Source: Pachyseris speciosa
Taxonomy: Eukaryota; Cnidaria; Anthozoa; Scleractinia; Pachyseridae
Direction: 5' to 3'
DNA length: 64,000 nucleotides
Assembly (NCBI GenBank): GCA_016490735.1
Contig: JAEMWC010001401.1
Location: forward strand, 100,001 to 164,000
Under the pieces are notes generated by a model. The model worked only from the letters and a program-made list of their open reading frames with translations. It did not search any database and had not been told where the DNA came from. Below, in pieces: positions 59,895-64,000 of the stretch. How positions within the stretch are numbered: position 1 is the stretch's first letter; the number at the start of each line of letters is the position of its first letter. The translations under genes and the position numbers were made by a program.

Positions 59895-60398
59895 TCATTC
59901 AACATTGTCTAATCATTGATATGTAGCTCTCATAAAATGTGATGTAAATACTCAAATATTGAAATTCTTTTAATTCATTGGGATTAATACAGCTGATTTA
60001 TGTTAGTATCTTGACAGTGCATGAAACAAGCACCGAGTATTCACTTACTTACCAGTGCAGGTTCATATTTTTTAATATTTTAGGATAGGGTTAGAAATTA
60101 TTTGCAAATTAAATATTATATAAGGAATATGAAGAACTTATTGTTGGTTACTGTTTCTTCAACTGCATTACAATAATATTGTGCATAGTTCTAACTACCA
60201 GAGTGATTTTCAAAATAAAAGAAAAATTAATACTGAGACAGTAATAAAATTTCACTTATTTCCCAGGCTTGTTACCGGTACTGTGTAATGCCATATACAG
60301 GGAAATAATAACTTTTGTTTTCTCTCATTCACACTATTTCTATATCCCAACATGTACAGTGAACATGAGACTAGTATTCATTGCTTTACACAGACAAG

Positions 60399-62539
60399 TT
60401 AATGCTGTAATTGGTTTAAACTCTGAAAGAGGTTAAAAGCATCTCCCTCATTCAGTGGATAATCCCAACCTTTGGTTTCCATGACATACTCAAAATATTC
60501 CTTATATAAATTCTCTTCTTCTTCCATATGACACTGTGGTTCTACTTCTTGAATTTTTGCTCCTGATACAGGTACAAGACAATCAACGGCCCCATTGTTT
60601 TCAGGGAGATAGTAGAGGATGTCAGGTACCCCTGGAACTCTATCATGGTGTGACTTTCTGATGTAATGACTGTTCCAATGGTCCCTCACTTCGTCAAGTT
60701 CATTTTGGATTACCCTCCAAAAGCAAAACCAAAGGCATTCCATATGAAACTCATTGCCAAGTTCTATCATCCTAGAATTACACATGTCCTTGAAGAAATT
60801 AATCCACCAATTTGAGCGGCTCTGTCTAAAAAAAGACCACCATCTTTCAATCCTTTGGTTTGCAGGTGAAGATCCATACTGGTGAGATTTTGCACCTGCA
60901 AACTCATCATCTCCATCCGCTCTAAAATAAGACTGCATTGCAGCAACTAAAACATTCTCACTGCCACAATCAGATCTTACAATCATTGGACAACCACTCG
61001 CATTCTGGATAGCATCCAAATAAAACCTTGCTGGGATCTTAGGATTGTTGTTGGATCTGTCAACTTCCAACCATATTATTCTTCTGCTGTATCCACAGAT
61101 GCATCCATGAATTGGGAAACCATATGGTTTTAACTTGCCATATCCTTAAAAGGTAAAGAATATACCATTTGCATGAACAACTACAGAAAGCCACTTGCTC
61201 GTTACAAAACCCTTCTTAAGATGTTGACTCAAACATGCAACCTACAGCTATTTCATTTTGCCATTCATTTGAGGGTGGTACAATTTGGCACAGATGCTTA
61301 TAAACCTAACCTTTTTTAACAGGGATGATGGAGTATACATGACAATCCACATGTACTTTGAAGAGCACAAGCATGTAATTTGTCTTGGTGTCAGTGGAGC
61401 TACTAAAATGCTTCACAATTAACGCACATGTTATCGGCTTTCCTGTGTGGTTGATCCAACCAGGGAGATATGTGGAGGAATATACGAAGATGGATGGGAT
61501 TCTTTGCATGAGGGTAGAGGAAAATCTTGACATTGTTTTAACGATCAAAGATTAGGGGGTGGGGGAATTCACAACTTTGTAAAGGATGTCAGGGGGATTT
61601 TTTCACTGTGAGACACCTCACCCAGGGGACTTTGTCTTACAAGATATAACCCCCCTGGTTAGCCCAGGGCTCGACCCCACGGGGAAGCAGTTGACATGTA
61701 CATAATGACGCTAAAACCGGGTATAGAATTGCACACATTTTTAGGCATCCTGCTAATGAACAACCTGTTTTCTCTAAATAGTCCTTTTAAATGACAAATA
61801 TTTGTGATCTCTCACCATGTAATATGAGCATTATCATGCCCCCCACCCCCCCCCCCCCCCCTTCGGAGTTCAGTGCCAAGTCTTCAGTCAGGTTACCCCG
61901 CCCAGAATTCATGAGAAAGACATCGATGAGTGATTGCATTAGAAAACAGGAATCAAATAGTGAGAACAATACAAGAGGAAAAGTCTTTAAATAAGCATAA
62001 GTCTTTTAATAGCTTAATTATATTTTCGCCCACCGTCGATGTGCCAGCACTGGTTTGGCCCCTCAGAAACGTAGGCCCTTCTCTTAAGTCGTCTTGCCCT
62101 CCTCTCCTTGACTCCCTCAGGGTCAATCTCTTTCATGATGTTAGCCACCAGGTTACGTGGCACATTTACATGGTGTTTTAGTCGAAGAGAATGCCACACG
62201 TACCATATAACCAGCCAGCGAACCTGCCCCACGCGTCTCCAGCTTTATCAGTTCCCGCAGTAAATCTTCATCAAAATTGACTCCTTTTCTTTTTAATCCT
62301 AATTCTTTTAGTTTCCTTTTAAGCGTCCTCACGTGCATCCGTACACCATGAAGTTTTTCCAACAAACAAACAATGGCGTCGTAAGGGTATCCTCGATGGA
62401 AATACTCCGTTAACCATTTTTCTTTCTCCACAGAACTTGTCGCTTCATTCGAGTCCTGTTCCACAGCCAGCCGCCAACCACACTGATGGCAAAAATTTGC
62501 GGTTGAAGGACACTCGCCACCGCACGAAAAGCAAAACAT
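60399..62539 (-). pseudogene. IS3EU-like DDE transposase
   Basis: Two minus-strand exons, 62539-62034 and 61144-60399, join in phase (GACG|GTGGGC; TTTAAG|GA) across an 889-bp intron. Domains in order: zinc ribbon (CFSCGGEC, CHQCG), a helix-turn-helix stretch (YFHRGYPYDAIVCLLEKLHG, RTLKRKLKELGL), then the integrase-core catalytic region: WHID (first Asp, at the exon boundary), RSDCGSEN (second Asp) and PANQRIERWW (Glu, 41 residues later). The C-terminus includes WWINFFKDM and HDRVPGVPD. The HGCICGYSRR stretch has Cys where a related decayed copy at 37545 has Asp (CADGFSRR). The frame changes near 62205, between LAGY and VWHSLRL, like a one-base gain, so this copy is likely inactive. It should act in the nucleus on the element's ends. 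It is convergent with the HECT gene, with about 500 bp between stop codons. Confidence 0.75.
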
Positions 62540-62689
62540 ATTTAGCGAACAAATGAAAACTACGCGGTTTCGAGTTGAGATGGCTTTGCGCTCAATATCC
62601 TGCGAGAGGCCTTGGGATAGCTGTACCGAGTTGGGGATAGCTGTACCGAGTCCTCCTCCTTCTGTCAATGCGCGCGCAATAATTTGTCA

Positions 62690-63030
62690 TATTGTTTTGT
62701 TTTTAATTTGTAGCAACTTTCATTTAACTGGCAGCAACTATATTAAATTTGCAGCAACCTTTTTTTTTTAATTTGCAGCAACTATATTCAATTTGCAGCA
62801 ACTTTTTTTAATTTGCAACAACTATATTGAATTTGCAGCAACTATATGAATGAATTTGCAGCAACTATGTTGGATTTGCAGCAACTATATTGAATTTACA
62901 GCAACTACGTTGAATTTGCGGCAACTATATTGCATTTGCAGCTACACACAACTATAATAGATTGAGCAGCAACTATATTGAATTTGCAGCAAACTACATT
63001 GAATTTGCAGCAACTATATTGAATTTGCAG
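62690..63030. repeat. Right subterminal repeats of transposon
   Basis: About 14 copies of a ~20-bp motif TTTGCAGCAACTATATTGAA with variants, in inverse orientation to those at 57167-57372. More copies are present here than on the left, which makes the right arm longer. Confidence 0.85.
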
Positions 63031-63063
63031 CATGTCCCTTGTGGGCCACCTTAGGCCACCGTA

Positions 63064-64000
63064 TTTTATAGATTCAAGAAAGGGTAGATTATTTTTTACC
63101 CCACTTTTATTGTCAAGAAATAATTATCATAATAAAATACAACTTTTTTGCAAAGTTAAAAAAATTGTAGCAGCGGATTCAGAGCCAACTTAATTTTCGA
63201 AATTTAAGGTGGCTCTGAATCCGCTCCTACATTTTTCTTAAACTTTACAAAATTGTGGATCTTCACACGATTATTACTTTTCGACAATAAAATATGGGGC
63301 CACTGAACTCGTTTTTGAGTTATTGTCACTTAAAGCTAAAATTAGGAGTGACGTTTTCACCAATAAACGTGCCTTTTTTGATACATCTTAAGGTAATGAC
63401 TTATATAAAAAAGATTGGGGCGAGCTGCTAAAGATTGGTAGTGATGATCCATCAAAGTACAAGAGCTGGGAACGTTGCTAGAAACCGATGTGAGAATGTG
63501 AGCTTTCGCTTTTCTCTTTCGTTCGCATTGTATGTAGTAACCGCGTCCAGTCTTTCTGCCTTTTGTATCCTGGGAGCAATGGTTTTTGAGTTTTGAGGAT
63601 AAGTGCAATCATGAGTGTTGTCCTTGTGGTATTTGGCTTCAAAACTCGTCGCATCGGTACCATATGTTTTGAAATGAAGTTGAATAAATCTATCTTATCG
63701 TGAACTTCTGAGTGTATTAGTGGGCCACGGGTTTAACTGTAATACCTACAGAAACACCACTAGTTTAAGTCTCTCAGACAATTGTTCCTTCGTCAATGAG
63801 TCAATTTCTTTGTTAGTTCGAGAATAAGAAAAACCTTGCCTTAACCATGAAATGGAAAATTTACTGTTACTCATGCAATTATGATGCCAGACTTAATTAT
63901 TTCTTCAAGGTGCGACACTTGGCGCCTACATGCGATGTTATAAATTTAGGTGGCAAATGGTCTCTTTAAAAAATACGCGCCTTGCAGACTACATTCAAAT
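63064..64000. repeat. 1.1-kb dispersed repeat, right part of occupied copy
   Basis: It begins with the second TTTTAT, then AGATTCAAGAAAGGGTAGATT, and matches 30134-31070 to the window end, so the repeat continues beyond it. It contains the same hairpin (63166-63231) and the exon-like frame, here interrupted by a TAA at about 63389. Confidence 0.85.

Larger units (their letters stand above)
57131..63063. mobile_element. 5.9-kb IS3EU-like transposon with HECT gene
   Basis: The element starts TACGGTACGGTGGCCCACAA and ends GTGGGCCACCTTAGGCCACCGTA read rightward. TTTTAT lies directly outside both ends (57125-57130, 63064-63069). Inside are two convergent genes (HECT, 57484-59894; transposase, 60399-62539). 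The inverted termini are long: 57131-57576 and 62449-63063 hold tip, subterminal repeats, a conserved 5' region (GCGCGCGCAYTGA, GAAGGAGGAGGACTCG) and the first coding stretch of each gene. The IS3EU name is from memory of that DDE family (zinc ribbon, HTH, integrase core). Termini, duplication and genes are seen directly. Both genes carry one apparent frameshift, so this copy is probably not autonomous. Confidence 0.85.

Overview
The window looks like nuclear DNA of a cnidarian, most likely a stony coral. It is AT-rich and gene-poor, with GT-AG introns, many tRNA-derived SINEs, MITEs and minisatellites, and proteins of types common in coral genomes. That assignment rests on style of sequence and family recognition, not on a database search.

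Two host genes are supported. A multi-exon protein kinase lies on the minus strand at 40045-42982; I joined three of its exons by splice sites and phase. A single-exon class A GPCR with aminergic-receptor features lies on the minus strand at 53315-54436. They are unrelated and about 10 kb apart. I find no convincing host gene in the first 40 kb.

The most striking feature is a 5.93-kb DNA transposon at 57131-63063, flanked by a 6-bp duplication TTTTAT. It carries two convergent genes: a HECT-domain ubiquitin ligase on the plus strand, and a DDE/integrase-core transposase (IS3EU-like, from family memory) on the minus strand. The terminal inverted repeats are unusually long. Each arm holds subterminal repeats, a shared 5' region and the first ~30 codons of its gene, so both proteins begin with the same zinc-ribbon module. 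Both genes appear broken by one frameshift each, and the HECT copy has lost one zinc-binding cysteine. The element sits inside a repeat (56938-57130 plus 63064-64000) whose unoccupied counterpart is at 29931-31070.

Region by region: 1-6842, no recognised gene. 6846-9906, a TTA-flanked MITE and a fragment of a CAGGGG-ended element. 10-12.5 kb, a 17-bp minisatellite split by a SINE, a ~120-bp tandem repeat, and a 162-bp palindrome that looks like an inverted dimer of SINE 3' halves with a 13-bp target duplication. 13-17 kb, small inverted-repeat elements. 17.7-20.3 kb, the ~120-bp repeat again with a SINE in it, an inverse-orientation 17-bp array with 119-bp higher-order periodicity, and a Gypsy-type gag pseudogene. 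24-39 kb, several MITEs, SINEs, microsatellites, a 355-bp direct duplication, a heptamer array and a decayed DDE transposase. 40-43 kb, kinase. 44-47.5 kb, inverted-repeat elements, heptamer arrays within a tandem duplication, and a truncated LINE reverse transcriptase. 48-53 kb, MITE, SINEs and foldback elements. 53-54.8 kb, GPCR. 57-64 kb, the composite transposon.
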